Shown here: piece after piece, positions 51,641 through 58,776 of the stretch | Layout of the letters: every line of letters begins with the position of its first letter | Position numbering within the stretch: position 1 is the first letter of the stretch | Assembly: GCA_017301975.1 (NCBI GenBank) | Contig: JAFLEI010000002.1 | Location: forward strand, 245,820 to 309,819 | DNA length: 64,000 nt | Source of the DNA: Verrucomicrobiota bacterium | GTDB taxonomy: Bacteria > Verrucomicrobiota > Verrucomicrobiia > Verrucomicrobiales > Verrucomicrobiaceae | Reading direction: 5' to 3' | Made by a program: the position numbers and the translations under genes | Notes under the pieces: generated by a model | Seen by the model: the letters and a program-made list of their open reading frames with translations, nothing else | Told to the model about the DNA's origin: nothing | Database searches by the model: none

Positions 51641-52546
51641 ATGTCGCCCTCTGTTGATCTTGCCCACATCCAGGCACTTCCCGGCTTTCTTGAAGAACGC
51701 ATCATCGGGCAGGGGCATGTCATTCCCAAGGTGGTGCCCATCGTGCAAAACGGCGAGCTCGGCCTCAGCGATCCCGGCCGTCCCAAAGGCACCTTTCTCT
51801 TCCTTGGTCCCACAGGTGTCGGTAAAACCGAAACCACCCTGCTGCTGTGTGAGCACATCTTTAGCGACGTTCAGAAGCATTGCATCCGGCTCGACATGTC
51901 CGAGTACCAGAATCAGGAGTCCCTCCAGCTTTTGCTCGGCCAGAATGAAACCAGCCGGGGCAACATCGGTCGTTTCTATGACCGCGCTGAAGGCCGTGGC
52001 TTCATCCTCTTTGACGAAATCGAAAAAGCGCACCCGCGTGTGCTCGACATCTTCCTCCAGGTGCTGGATGCAGGGCGCATCACCGTTGCCAGCGGGGAGA
52101 CCCTGAACCTCTGCAACTTCTACATCGTTGCCACCTCCAACATCGGTGCGGAAGCATTGATGGAGCTGAAGAACAGCCCCATGGCCACGGTGGAGCGCTT
52201 CATCGAAGATCTGGCCGCTGCGGAACTCCGGCCGGAAGTGCTGGCACGATTCAACGTGCGCTGTGTGTTTCAAAAGCTCGGCTATGACTCGCAGAAGCGC
52301 ATCGCCACCATCATGCTGAACAAGGAGCTCAAGCTCCTCAAATCAAAGGGCTACAATCTCACCGCCGGCAAAGGCGTGCTGGAGATCATGGTGGCCAATG
52401 GTGTGGAGCCTCGCCTCGGAGTGCGCCGCATGCGCAGCACCGTGGAAACTTTTTGCCGCGAGGCCTTGCGCAATGCTCTGCTCAGCGGCCAGCAAACCAA
52501 CGGAACCCTTGTCGCCCAGAATGGACACCTGGTCATTGATCATTGA
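51641..52546 (+). CDS. Stand-alone Clp/HSP100 D2-type AAA+ ATPase in the T4SS operon
   Basis: 301 residues, the size of one Clp D2 module. Walker A GPTGVGKT (57-63... Lys62, Thr63), Walker B FILFDEIEKAHP (Asp125, Glu126), sensor-1 region ATSNIGA, arginine-finger-like RPEVLARFN (198-205), sensor 2 GVEPRLGVRRMR (254-265). There is no N-domain, D1 or M-domain. The aromatic GYVG pore loop that Clp unfoldases carry between Walker A and B is absent; the stretch reads GQNETSRGNIGRFYD. The operon lacks VirB11, so this ATPase may supply that motor role. A chaperone for substrate handling is the alternative. Confidence 0.88.
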   Translation: MSPSVDLAHIQALPGFLEERIIGQGHVIPKVVPIVQNGELGLSDPGRPKGTFLFLGPTGVGKTETTLLLCEHIFSDVQKHCIRLDMSEYQNQESLQLLLGQNETSRGNIGRFYDRAEGRGFILFDEIEKAHPRVLDIFLQVLDAGRITVASGETLNLCNFYIVATSNIGAEALMELKNSPMATVERFIEDLAAAELRPEVLARFNVRCVFQKLGYDSQKRIATIMLNKELKLLKSKGYNLTAGKGVLEIMVANGVEPRLGVRRMRSTVETFCREALRNALLSGQQTNGTLVAQNGHLVIDH

Positions 52547-52748
52547 TTACTACCACAGTCATCGGTCAGAGGTGAGGCGATATGCATTCGCCCTTCTGTT
52601 CATGTTCGGTGCCCTTTATACCGGGCGCACGGCGGCTGCTGTCGCCGGTTTCCTGGCCATTCCGGTGCTGTATGCCTACAACCGCTGGGGTGAGCCCATG
52701 CGCAAGCGTGGCGAAGAAATGATGAAATCGAAGTCCACCAAACGATGA
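52521..52748 (+). CDS. Small membrane protein of the T4SS operon
   Basis: 75 residues from ATG 52521, overlapping the AAA+ gene by 26 bases; TTG 52536 is an alternative start. One or two hydrophobic segments (YAFALLFMFGALYTG, AAAVAGFLAIPVLYAY) and a basic tail KRGEEMMKSKSTKR. No family recognised. ATGA overlap with the next gene. Confidence 0.6.
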   Translation: MDTWSLIIDYYHSHRSEVRRYAFALLFMFGALYTGRTAAAVAGFLAIPVLYAYNRWGEPMRKRGEEMMKSKSTKR

Positions 52749-53098
52749 AGCACCTCCTCACTTTAGTTTGTGCCGTGATGCTGGCCGGCTGCTCCACGCC
52801 TCCGCCAGTTTACCTCAATGACGACGATGTGCTGCCGGTGGCCAGCAGCGTTCACTTCTGGGTCTGTCACGACAAAAACGGTTGGGTGCAGTCCAACATC
52901 CACATCACCCGGCTGCCCCGTGAAATGACCGGCAAAGAAGTGCGCCTCTGGGCCGAAGGCGTGGGCAGGCGTGACGCCGGCAAGCGCTGGACACACTACT
53001 ATGTCAGGGCGGATTTGCCCAAGGGGCACTCTCTCGGCCCCGTCCTCGTTTCGCGCGTGTACTCGCTGGGCAAACAGCCGCTCAACGTCGCTCCTTAA
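52745..53098 (+). CDS. Small lipoprotein of the T4SS operon
   Basis: 117 residues. Lipobox MLAGC (Cys16). The mature domain is beta-rich (SSVHFWVCHDKNGWVQSNIHI cut to SSVHFWVCHD; THYYVRADLPKGHSLGP). No family recognised. Third lipoprotein of the operon, a candidate for the VirB7-like outer-membrane plug. Starts within the stop of the small membrane gene. Confidence 0.7.
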   Translation: MKHLLTLVCAVMLAGCSTPPPVYLNDDDVLPVASSVHFWVCHDKNGWVQSNIHITRLPREMTGKEVRLWAEGVGRRDAGKRWTHYYVRADLPKGHSLGPVLVSRVYSLGKQPLNVAP

Positions 53099-53118
53099 AA
53101 CACTCAATCCCCAACCAT

Positions 53119-54231
53119 ATGCCTGAAGAACAAGAAGAAGCTGGAATCGGTGAATCCCTGGGCCAGGGCGTCGGCTCACAAGTAGGCGGTGCCGCTGGAA
53201 AAGCGGTGGGCACGGCAGGTGGCAAAGCGGCTGGCAGTGCCGTCGGCGGCGCCATCGGGACGGTGGTTCCCGTCGTGGGAAATGCCGTGGGCTCTGCGGT
53301 AGGGCAGCAGGTTGGCGGACAGATAGGCGGCCAGATTGGCAACCAAGTGGGTTCCGAGGTCGGCGGTCAGGTGGGCGGTGCCGTGGGAGGCGCGGCTGAC
53401 ACGGCTGTGGACGGTGCGGTCAGCAGCATTGGAGGGGCAGGGGGCGACTCCGGTGGTCCCGGCAATATCCTCAGCAGTGTGGGCGGCATGGGCGGTGATG
53501 GCGCAGGCGGTGGCGTGGCCAGTCTTGCGGGTGGTCTGGGCGGCGGTGGAGATCTTCTTGGCAGTGTGACCAGTTTGGCAGGTGGTGGCGGAGGAGCGGG
53601 TGGCGGCATCGCCGATTTGGCAGGTGGATTGGGTGGTGGCGGGGGAGGTGGAGATCTTCTCGGCAGTGTCACCAGTCTTGCGGGTGGCGGAGGAGGAGCA
53701 GGTGGTGGTATCGCCAGTCTTGCTGGTGGTCTCGGTGGGGGCGGAGGAGGTGCAGGCGGCATGCTCAGCAGTGTCACGAGTCTGGCCGGAGGCGGCGGTG
53801 GCGGAGGAGGTGGCGTCGCCAGTGTCATGGGCGGCTTGGGTGGCGGCATCGGCGGCGAGGGGCAGGAGCCCGGCATGGCCGAGGGGCTGGGTCAAGGAGT
53901 TGGCTCCAGTATTGGCGGTGCCGTGGGCAAGGCGGGCGGTCAGGCTGTAGGCAAATCAGCCGGGGGGGCCATCGGCGGTGCTGTGGGCAGCGTCGTGCCC
54001 GTGGTGGGAAATGCCCTGGGAGCCAGCATCGGCCAGCAGATTGGTGGGCAAGTGGGCGGCCAGGTGGGCAATCAAATCGGCTCCCAAGTGGGCGGGCAGA
54101 TCGGCGGCAGCGTGGGCAAAGGAGTGGACGACGGCGTCAAAACGGTGCGCATGAGCCTGGAGGAGGAAGGCTACAAGATCGGTGGTGGCATGGGTCAGGG
54201 ACTCGGCATGGGCAAAGGCATGAAGATGTGA
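53119..54231 (+). CDS. Glycine-zipper protein with internal duplication; candidate T4SS substrate
   Basis: 370 residues, about half Gly. Residues 11-90 and 255-335 are two copies of one module (xSLGQGVGS...VVPVVGNAxG...GQQxGGQxG), rich in GxxxG glycine zippers. Between them lie about three 34-35-residue repeats (LLGSVTSLAGGGGG-x-GGGI). The C-terminus reads GVKTVRMSLEEEGYKIG then KGMKM. No Sec signal, unlike the upstream operon genes. The C-terminal motif recurs in the next gene (GVTSVRDTLAAQGVDLG). A secreted membrane-inserting protein is a hypothesis; a structural core subunit is the alternative. Confidence 0.7.
   Translation: MPEEQEEAGIGESLGQGVGSQVGGAAGKAVGTAGGKAAGSAVGGAIGTVVPVVGNAVGSAVGQQVGGQIGGQIGNQVGSEVGGQVGGAVGGAADTAVDGAVSSIGGAGGDSGGPGNILSSVGGMGGDGAGGGVASLAGGLGGGGDLLGSVTSLAGGGGGAGGGIADLAGGLGGGGGGGDLLGSVTSLAGGGGGAGGGIASLAGGLGGGGGGAGGMLSSVTSLAGGGGGGGGGVASVMGGLGGGIGGEGQEPGMAEGLGQGVGSSIGGAVGKAGGQAVGKSAGGAIGGAVGSVVPVVGNALGASIGQQIGGQVGGQVGNQIGSQVGGQIGGSVGKGVDDGVKTVRMSLEEEGYKIGGGMGQGLGMGKGMKM
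53548..53850 (+). repeat. Three degenerate ~102-105-base tandem repeats inside the glycine-zipper gene
   Basis: Units start near 53548, 53650 and 53755 with GGAGATCTTCTTGGCAGTGT, GGAGATCTTCTCGGCAGTGT and GGCATGCTCAGCAGTGT. Periods are 102 and 105 bases (34 and 35 codons), so copy number could change without a frameshift. Confidence 0.75.
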
Positions 54232-54318
54232 TTTTTGGCGGTGCCCACATTATCTGCATAATTCTCGGCACACCTGATCCCGGCCCGGCTAATCAGCTTA
54301 ACCTTTTCTCCCTAGCCC

Positions 54319-55185
54319 ATGCCTGAAGACACCGACAAAAAAGGCGGACCTGTGATTGGCGCGCAGCGCCCGACACCGGCCCCCGCACCACAGCAGGAAC
54401 CGAAGCAGCCTGCCCCGCAGGCATGGGTGCCCGCCCAGCCCTCCCAAAAAGCCCAGGCTGCCGATCAGCAACAGCCGCAGGCACCTGCGCAGCAAGCGCA
54501 AGGTGCCCCTGCCCCTGAGACCCCGGGGCCGGCCACCCAGGTGACCCACCTCGGGAGCACGACGCAGGCCATTGGTCAAAAGCCCATGACTGCCACTGAA
54601 AAAATGCAAGCTGGCATGCAAGGCATCCTTTCTGGCGCGGGTGGCTCCAAGGAAGGGCAGATGATTGGAGAAGCCGTGGGCCAGGGCATTAAAAACCTTT
54701 TTGGACAGGGCAAGAAAGACGGCGCTGGAGGCACGCAGGTGGGGCCGGGACGCCTCGGTCCCAACGCCACCGAGGCCGCTCAAGCGGGCGGACCTATCAT
54801 CGGCGGTCATCGCGAACAGGCGGGCAAGCAGGAAGCCGGCGGTCTGGATGTGGGCGGCAGCCTCGGCAAAAAAGTCGGCGGCATGCTCGGTTCAGCTGTT
54901 CTCGGTGAAAAAGGCAAGTCCGTGGGTCAGATGCTCGGCAAAGTCGTTGGCAATGCGGCCGGTCAGGCCGCCAATATGGCCATTGATCACGCACGCGGCA
55001 TCGGCGGAAACATTGGCAGTGCCATCGGCGGAGCCATCGCTGGCGAAGAAGGCGCTGCCAAAGGCAAGGAACTGGGTAAAAAGGCAGGTTCCGGGGTCAC
55101 AAGCGTCCGCGATACACTCGCGGCACAGGGAGTGGACCTCGGCCCCAAACAAACAGCCGGCAAGCAGGGCCACGGCATCAAGTAA
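54319..55185 (+). CDS. Second glycine-zipper protein with shared C-terminal motif; candidate T4SS substrate
   Basis: 288 residues. N-terminus MPEDTDKK parallels MPEEQEE of the preceding gene. Residues about 15-75 are a Pro/Ala/Gln-rich disordered segment. The rest is glycine-zipper-like (IGGNIGSAIGGAIAGEEG) and ends GVTSVRDTLAAQGVDLG, matching GVKTVRMSLEEEGYKIG of the previous protein, then a basic tail KQGHGIK. No signal peptide. The two look like one family. The next gene starts 3 bases after the stop. Confidence 0.7.
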   Translation: MPEDTDKKGGPVIGAQRPTPAPAPQQEPKQPAPQAWVPAQPSQKAQAADQQQPQAPAQQAQGAPAPETPGPATQVTHLGSTTQAIGQKPMTATEKMQAGMQGILSGAGGSKEGQMIGEAVGQGIKNLFGQGKKDGAGGTQVGPGRLGPNATEAAQAGGPIIGGHREQAGKQEAGGLDVGGSLGKKVGGMLGSAVLGEKGKSVGQMLGKVVGNAAGQAANMAIDHARGIGGNIGSAIGGAIAGEEGAAKGKELGKKAGSGVTSVRDTLAAQGVDLGPKQTAGKQGHGIK

Positions 55186-55188
55186 ACC

Positions 55189-55473
55189 ATGCCTGCCCCT
55201 AAAAAGACTGATGGCAGACGCGATCTCGATGGAGATGGCGACATCGATCTTGCAGACGATCCCTCACGCGATCTCGACCACAACGGGCGCATCGAGAGCG
55301 AGGACCGGGAAGAACAGGATATCGACGCGGACAACGACATCGACGCCACCGACCGTACGCTGGCCGCCAAGCAAACCGTCGGCGCGGCCTTGGGCATGGC
55401 CAAGGTGGGCGAGGCCAGGAAGGGTGAAGGTGTGTCTCAAGGCCAGTCAACCGCGGGTCCCAAGGTACGCTGA
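55189..55473 (+). CDS. Small protein with three tandem calcium-binding-like loops
   Basis: 94 residues. Loops DLDGDGDIDLAD (12-23), DLDHNGRIESED (28-39) and DIDADNDIDATD (44-55) repeat every 16 residues. Each has the DxDxDGxIxxxD pattern of EF-hand/dockerin/thrombospondin loops but only four residues between loops, so full EF-hand helices cannot fit. No signal peptide; basic tail GPKVR. Last gene of the T4SS operon. A calcium-triggered substrate or chaperone for the glycine-zipper proteins is possible but unproven. Confidence 0.7.
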   Translation: MPAPKKTDGRRDLDGDGDIDLADDPSRDLDHNGRIESEDREEQDIDADNDIDATDRTLAAKQTVGAALGMAKVGEARKGEGVSQGQSTAGPKVR

Positions 55474-55649
55474 CGACACACGTCTCACAGTCTCTCGTGA
55501 ATGTGACGATACAGCAGAGACAATAATCGCCCACTAAGGCGATGCGCTGTGACGAAATTGAAGTGCTCTGGCAAAAGCATGCGACATGCTGCATTCAGAC
55601 AGTGTGAGATGGGTCAATCACCCCGGCTTTGCATCTTTCACAGTGTTCG

Positions 55650-55805
55650 TCACCGGCCGATCAGAATCAGTACTCCCGCAACAAGCGCCAGGATCGGCAC
55701 CACAACGCTGAACTGGCCTAGATTGAGCTTCAAGAGATCGTCAAGTCCGACAAGGAGTAGATAGATGGCGAGCGCGAGCAAGCCGCGGCTTTTGGTGATC
55801 TTCAT
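55650..55805 (-). CDS. Small two-helix membrane protein
   Basis: 51 residues: MKITKSRGLLALAIYLLLVG, a short DDLLKLNLGQ loop, then VVVPILALVAGVLILIGR. This compact layout is a recurring uncharacterised small protein in Verrucomicrobia and relatives. Fourteen bases upstream lies the DUF3185 gene stop; all three small genes here run on the minus strand. Confidence 0.75.
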   Translation of the reverse strand: MKITKSRGLLALAIYLLLVGLDDLLKLNLGQFSVVVPILALVAGVLILIGR

Positions 55806-55818
55806 GGTCGTGGGAGGT

Positions 55819-56040
55819 TCAGCTTTTGCTGCGGCCTTGCATCAGCAGCAGCACGCCACCAATAAGTGCGGCCGCTCCGACGACCGGGGAAAGTGGCAGG
55901 GTGTGCTCCTTTTCCGTCGTCACCTGGATGGGGCCGAGGTCGATGGCCTTCTCGGTGGTGGTGTAGGTGAAGCTTTGGTAGGCAAAAGCGGCGATGCCGA
56001 GCACAATGAGCAGGATGCCGATGATGGAGGGTGGTTTCAT
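55819..56040 (-). CDS. DUF3185 small membrane protein (copy 2)
   Basis: 73 residues, same length as copy 1 at 20661. Loop EKAIDLGPIQVTTEKEH between two transmembrane helices. The two copies lie in the two small-stress-gene islands of the window. Confidence 0.9.
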   Translation of the reverse strand: MKPPSIIGILLIVLGIAAFAYQSFTYTTTEKAIDLGPIQVTTEKEHTLPLSPVVGAAALIGGVLLLMQGRSKS

Positions 56041-56053
56041 AAGATGGATTGAA

Positions 56054-56203
56054 TCAGAGAATGCGACGACCTTGAATGACGCGCAGGAGAAGGAAGATGA
56101 TGGCGATCACGAGCAGTATGTGAATGAAGCCGCCGATGGTGGTGCTGGTCACAAGTCCGAGGAGCCAGAGGACGATGAGAATGATGGCGATGGTGGAAAG
56201 CAT
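56054..56203 (-). CDS. lmo0937-type small membrane protein
   Basis: 49 residues: MLSTIAIILIVLWLLGLVTS, then GGFIHILLVIAIIFLLLRVI, ending QGRRIL. This is the two-helix lmo0937/DUF5670 pattern. Stress-induced in other bacteria; function unknown. First gene of the minus-strand trio. Confidence 0.88.
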   Translation of the reverse strand: MLSTIAIILIVLWLLGLVTSTTIGGFIHILLVIAIIFLLLRVIQGRRIL

Positions 56204-56412
56204 GATGCAGGTGGGTTTGTGGGTGATGGGGAAGCTGCGGGTCAGCTTATTTGAGGTCGATCGAAAAACTGACTTCGGGCTGTTGCAGCTCTTGCGAGCT
56301 GAGGTTCCGTTTTGGTTGCTCGCAACGGCGCATGACGAACAGCGCGAAGCAGTGGGGCCGGAACCTGAGGGTTTCATAGGCTTCATGTTAAGGTGCAGGC
56401 TGCGCCGGCGCG

Positions 56413-56426
56413 ATGGGGTGTAACCC
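56413..56426. promoter_or_regulatory. Dyad motif ATGGGGTGTAACCC, copy 1
   Basis: GGGT-N3-ACCC dyad within an identical 14-mer found five times in the last 8 kb. Lies 53 bases before the transglutaminase ATG (56480, plus) and about 210 bases before the lmo0937-like ATG (minus). Confidence 0.7.
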
Positions 56427-56479
56427 TACTTGGGCACTGATTCTGTTTGCTCATCCGCCGTATCGGACGATGAGGCTGC

Positions 56480-57277
56480 ATGATACTCGACGCCAGCTGC
56501 CAGCTTGACTACCAGCTCACGGAGTATGTTCCGGCCGTTTTCATGCTGCGTCCCCGCAGCGGCCAGGCGCAGTGGATCATGCGCGAAGAGTTCAAAATCA
56601 GTCCGCAGGTTCCCGTGGTGGAGTTCACGGATGTTTATGGCAATCTGTGCCAGCGAACCGTCATGCCTCCCGGAAATTTCCATCTCTCCGTGCAGTATCG
56701 CGTTCAGGTCGAGGACAAGGTGGATGAGGATGTTTACGCTCCGCTGATGCTGGTGCAGAATCTGCCGCCGGAAATCCTGCACTACCTGCTGCCCAGCCGT
56801 TACTGCCAGTCTGACGAGCTTTCAGCACTCGCCACCTCCATTATCGGCAATCTGGTTCCAAACTATCAGTGCGTCTCCGCGATCCGCACCTGGGTTCATC
56901 AAAACGTCCGCAATGAGCCGGGTTCCAGCAATAGTTCCACCACCGCGCTTGAAACCCTGAACACTCGCCTGGGGGTCTGTCGCGACTTTGCGCACCTGGG
57001 CATCGCGCTATGTCGTGCGATCAATGTGCCCGCGCGCATGGTGGTGGGTTTCCTGCATCAGCTTTATCCGATGGATTTGCACGCATGGTTTGAGGCCTAC
57101 ATCGGCGGCCGCTGGTTTACGTTTGACGCCACGGAGACCACGACTCGTGGCAGCCGCATCGTCGTCGCCTACGGGCGTGATGCAGCCGATGTGGCTCTGG
57201 CCACGATGTTTGGCAGTTTTACCATGCAGAACATGCAGGTCACAGTCACCGAGCCCATGCAGCAGTTCTGGACATAA
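56480..57277 (+). CDS. Transglutaminase-like protein (copy 2), without Anbu
   Basis: 265 residues, the same length as the Anbu-linked copy at 27761-28558 and alike throughout (LRPRSGxAQWIM; HYLLPSRYCQSD). Cys167, His201 and Asp216 occupy identical positions. No Anbu gene is near this copy. Differences are concentrated at about residues 70-95 and 143-152. Cytosolic; substrate unknown. Confidence 0.9.
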   Translation: MILDASCQLDYQLTEYVPAVFMLRPRSGQAQWIMREEFKISPQVPVVEFTDVYGNLCQRTVMPPGNFHLSVQYRVQVEDKVDEDVYAPLMLVQNLPPEILHYLLPSRYCQSDELSALATSIIGNLVPNYQCVSAIRTWVHQNVRNEPGSSNSSTTALETLNTRLGVCRDFAHLGIALCRAINVPARMVVGFLHQLYPMDLHAWFEAYIGGRWFTFDATETTTRGSRIVVAYGRDAADVALATMFGSFTMQNMQVTVTEPMQQFWT

Positions 57278-57308
57278 GAAAATGCTGCTGCCGCCCGGGT
57301 GTGGTCAT

Positions 57309-57542
57309 TCAGTGTTTCGACTGCTGTCGAACGGGGAATAATGCACTGAGAGCCGCACGGTACGCATTGATGGTGGATACCACCGTCTCTCGGGATTCAC
57401 CGGTGCGTTTCTGAATGCGGCCAAGAAGCTCATCCTGCCTTGCTTCGATGAATTGGAGATCGTCGTCGGTGAGCCCTGCCCACTTTTGTTTGAGGCTGCC
57501 TTTGAGGATGTTCCAGTCGCCTTTGAGTTCGAGTGTTGTCAT
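57309..57542 (-). CDS. CsbD-family stress protein
   Basis: 77 residues. The N-terminal LKGDWNILKGSLKQKWAGLTDDDL is the CsbD signature (shown in part: LKGDWNILKGSLKQKW), followed by a GRIQKRTGESRE segment. Small helical general-stress protein. The regulatory dyad is centred 42-43 bases upstream of the ATG. Confidence 0.92.
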   Translation of the reverse strand: MTTLELKGDWNILKGSLKQKWAGLTDDDLQFIEARQDELLGRIQKRTGESRETVVSTINAYRAALSALFPVRQQSKH

Positions 57543-57577
57543 AGGTCTGACCCTACGGCGCAGCGGGCGGAAGATCC

Positions 57578-57591
57578 ATGGGGTGTAACCC
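57578..57591. promoter_or_regulatory. Dyad motif ATGGGGTGTAACCC, copy 2
   Basis: Centred about 42 bases upstream of the CsbD ATG. A TAGGGT lies at 57555-57550 on the minus strand, about seven bases before the ATG, so a leaderless transcript with a class II-type activator site is possible. Confidence 0.7.
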
Positions 57592-57631
57592 TCCAGCGCA
57601 TCTCAAAAAGTCTGTTTGCATCCAGATCAAA

Positions 57632-57657
57632 AGCGTTCAGGCGTGAGCCTGAACGCT
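57632..57657 (-). terminator. Terminator hairpin of the peptidoglycan-binding protein gene
   Basis: Perfect 11-base stem (57632-57642 with 57647-57657) and GTGA loop; on the minus strand followed by TTTGATC. T-run short, so efficiency is uncertain. Confidence 0.65.
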
Positions 57658-57757
57658 GATTCAAATGGAAAAGAGCAGTGTGCCTCTGCCTCCAGTGACC
57701 TGCATTTCCAAATGCTGGCCTCGGTTCTGTTGACCGAGGATTATTGTATCCGGCAGC

Positions 57758-58315
57758 TTATTGCAGCCCCAGCGAGCGAAGCAGAATGGCGCTGATGATT
57801 CCGGTTGTCTGCTGCCCCTGCGCCTGCTGGTAGTTGTTGATCGCACGCATGGACTGCGGTCCCATTCTGCCATCGACGGTCCCTTGGTAATACCCAAGGC
57901 GGGCGAGCGCCTGCTGAACCCGGAAGTCATCGGAGTTCATGCGGTAGGCGTCCTGGTTGCGAAACTTTTGCGGAATGGCGCCATGATTGGGGTAGTAGCT
58001 GACACCAGGGCGGGCATGGTAGTACGGAGCATTTGGCGGCCCATAGTAGTAGCCCTGTCCTGCATGGCCGTTCCCCTTGTTGAGTTTGAAGTTCGAGCTT
58101 GAATGCGCGTGGTAAGACTGCTGGTCATGATCATGGTGTGGATTTCCATGAGATTCCCCACGGCCTTTATCACCATGGTTGCCCTTGGCATTTGAATGGC
58201 CTTTGCCACCCTTCGAGTCTTTGGCCAGGGAGTTGTTGGGAACGAGTGACAGCAACGCAAAAGCCAGCAGTGGCGTGGCTCGCAGCAGATTGAAGCTAAT
58301 GGACATGGTATTCAT
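57758..58315 (-). CDS. Exported protein with peptidoglycan-binding-like domain
   Basis: 185 residues from ATG 58315 (ATG 58306 also possible). Signal peptide (LLAFALLSLVPNNSLA), a His/Gly/Ser-rich linker (HGNPHHDHDQQSYHAH), Tyr/Pro-rich middle (YYYGPPNAPYYHARPG), and a C-terminal PG-binding-1 repeat (FRVQQALARLGYYQGTVDGRM cut to LARLGYYQGTVDG; MRAINNYQQAQG). Probably a cell-wall-associated periplasmic protein. Confidence 0.8.
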   Translation of the reverse strand: MNTMSISFNLLRATPLLAFALLSLVPNNSLAKDSKGGKGHSNAKGNHGDKGRGESHGNPHHDHDQQSYHAHSSSNFKLNKGNGHAGQGYYYGPPNAPYYHARPGVSYYPNHGAIPQKFRNQDAYRMNSDDFRVQQALARLGYYQGTVDGRMGPQSMRAINNYQQAQGQQTTGIISAILLRSLGLQ

Positions 58316-58352
58316 CGAGGATGTGGAGTGGGGTGATTTTAATGAAACAGTT

Positions 58353-58625
58353 TTATGAGAGCTCATGGGTGGGAGATTTCTGGCAGCAAAGCTCCATGAG
58401 CTTGGTGACACCCAGAGAGAGCAGGATGGGGCGCACAAGCATGGCCCCTGCGGCGGCGGCTGTGCCAGCCACCAGACGGGTGGGCAGCAAGTTGATGAGC
58501 AGGCCTGCACCAACGGCCGCAGCCATCGCCTGGCCGGGCTCACGTTTTGCAAAGGCCTTGATGTCAGCCAGTGCGCGCCGGAGGCAAAACTCAGCAGGCT
58601 GGACGGGTTGTTCGGGATTCATCAT
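58353..58625 (-). CDS. Small membrane protein, paralogue of 15028-15297
   Basis: 90 residues from ATG 58625; the next codon (58622) is also ATG. Shares KREPGQAMAAAVGAG, INLLPTRLVAG and RPILLSLGVTKLMELC with the paralogue. The dyad motif is centred about 41-44 bases upstream, and TACTCT lies only 3-6 bases before the ATGs. Confidence 0.78.
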   Translation of the reverse strand: MMNPEQPVQPAEFCLRRALADIKAFAKREPGQAMAAAVGAGLLINLLPTRLVAGTAAAAGAMLVRPILLSLGVTKLMELCCQKSPTHELS

Positions 58626-58656
58626 GGCAGAGTACGGCATCCACTCATCCGCCACC

Positions 58657-58670
58657 ATGGGGTGTAACCC
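58657..58670. promoter_or_regulatory. Dyad motif ATGGGGTGTAACCC, copy 3
   Basis: Centred about 41.5 bases upstream of ATG 58622. Also 107 bases before the plus-strand lipoprotein gene at 58777. Here the dyad extends to GGGG-TGTAA-CCCC. Confidence 0.7.
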
Positions 58671-58776
58671 CACCCTGCAGTATTTCATGAACGCCGTTCA
58701 ATTCATGGCGCAGAGTGTCGTCGAGTCGGGTTTTACCCCATGGCAAATGCACAGCTTGCCCCGTAAGCTGGAATCC

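Noticed and set aside
36385..55473. The locus as an integrative conjugative element
   Set aside because: No relaxase, integrase, transposase or flanking direct repeat is visible, although both ends beyond the window could not be checked.
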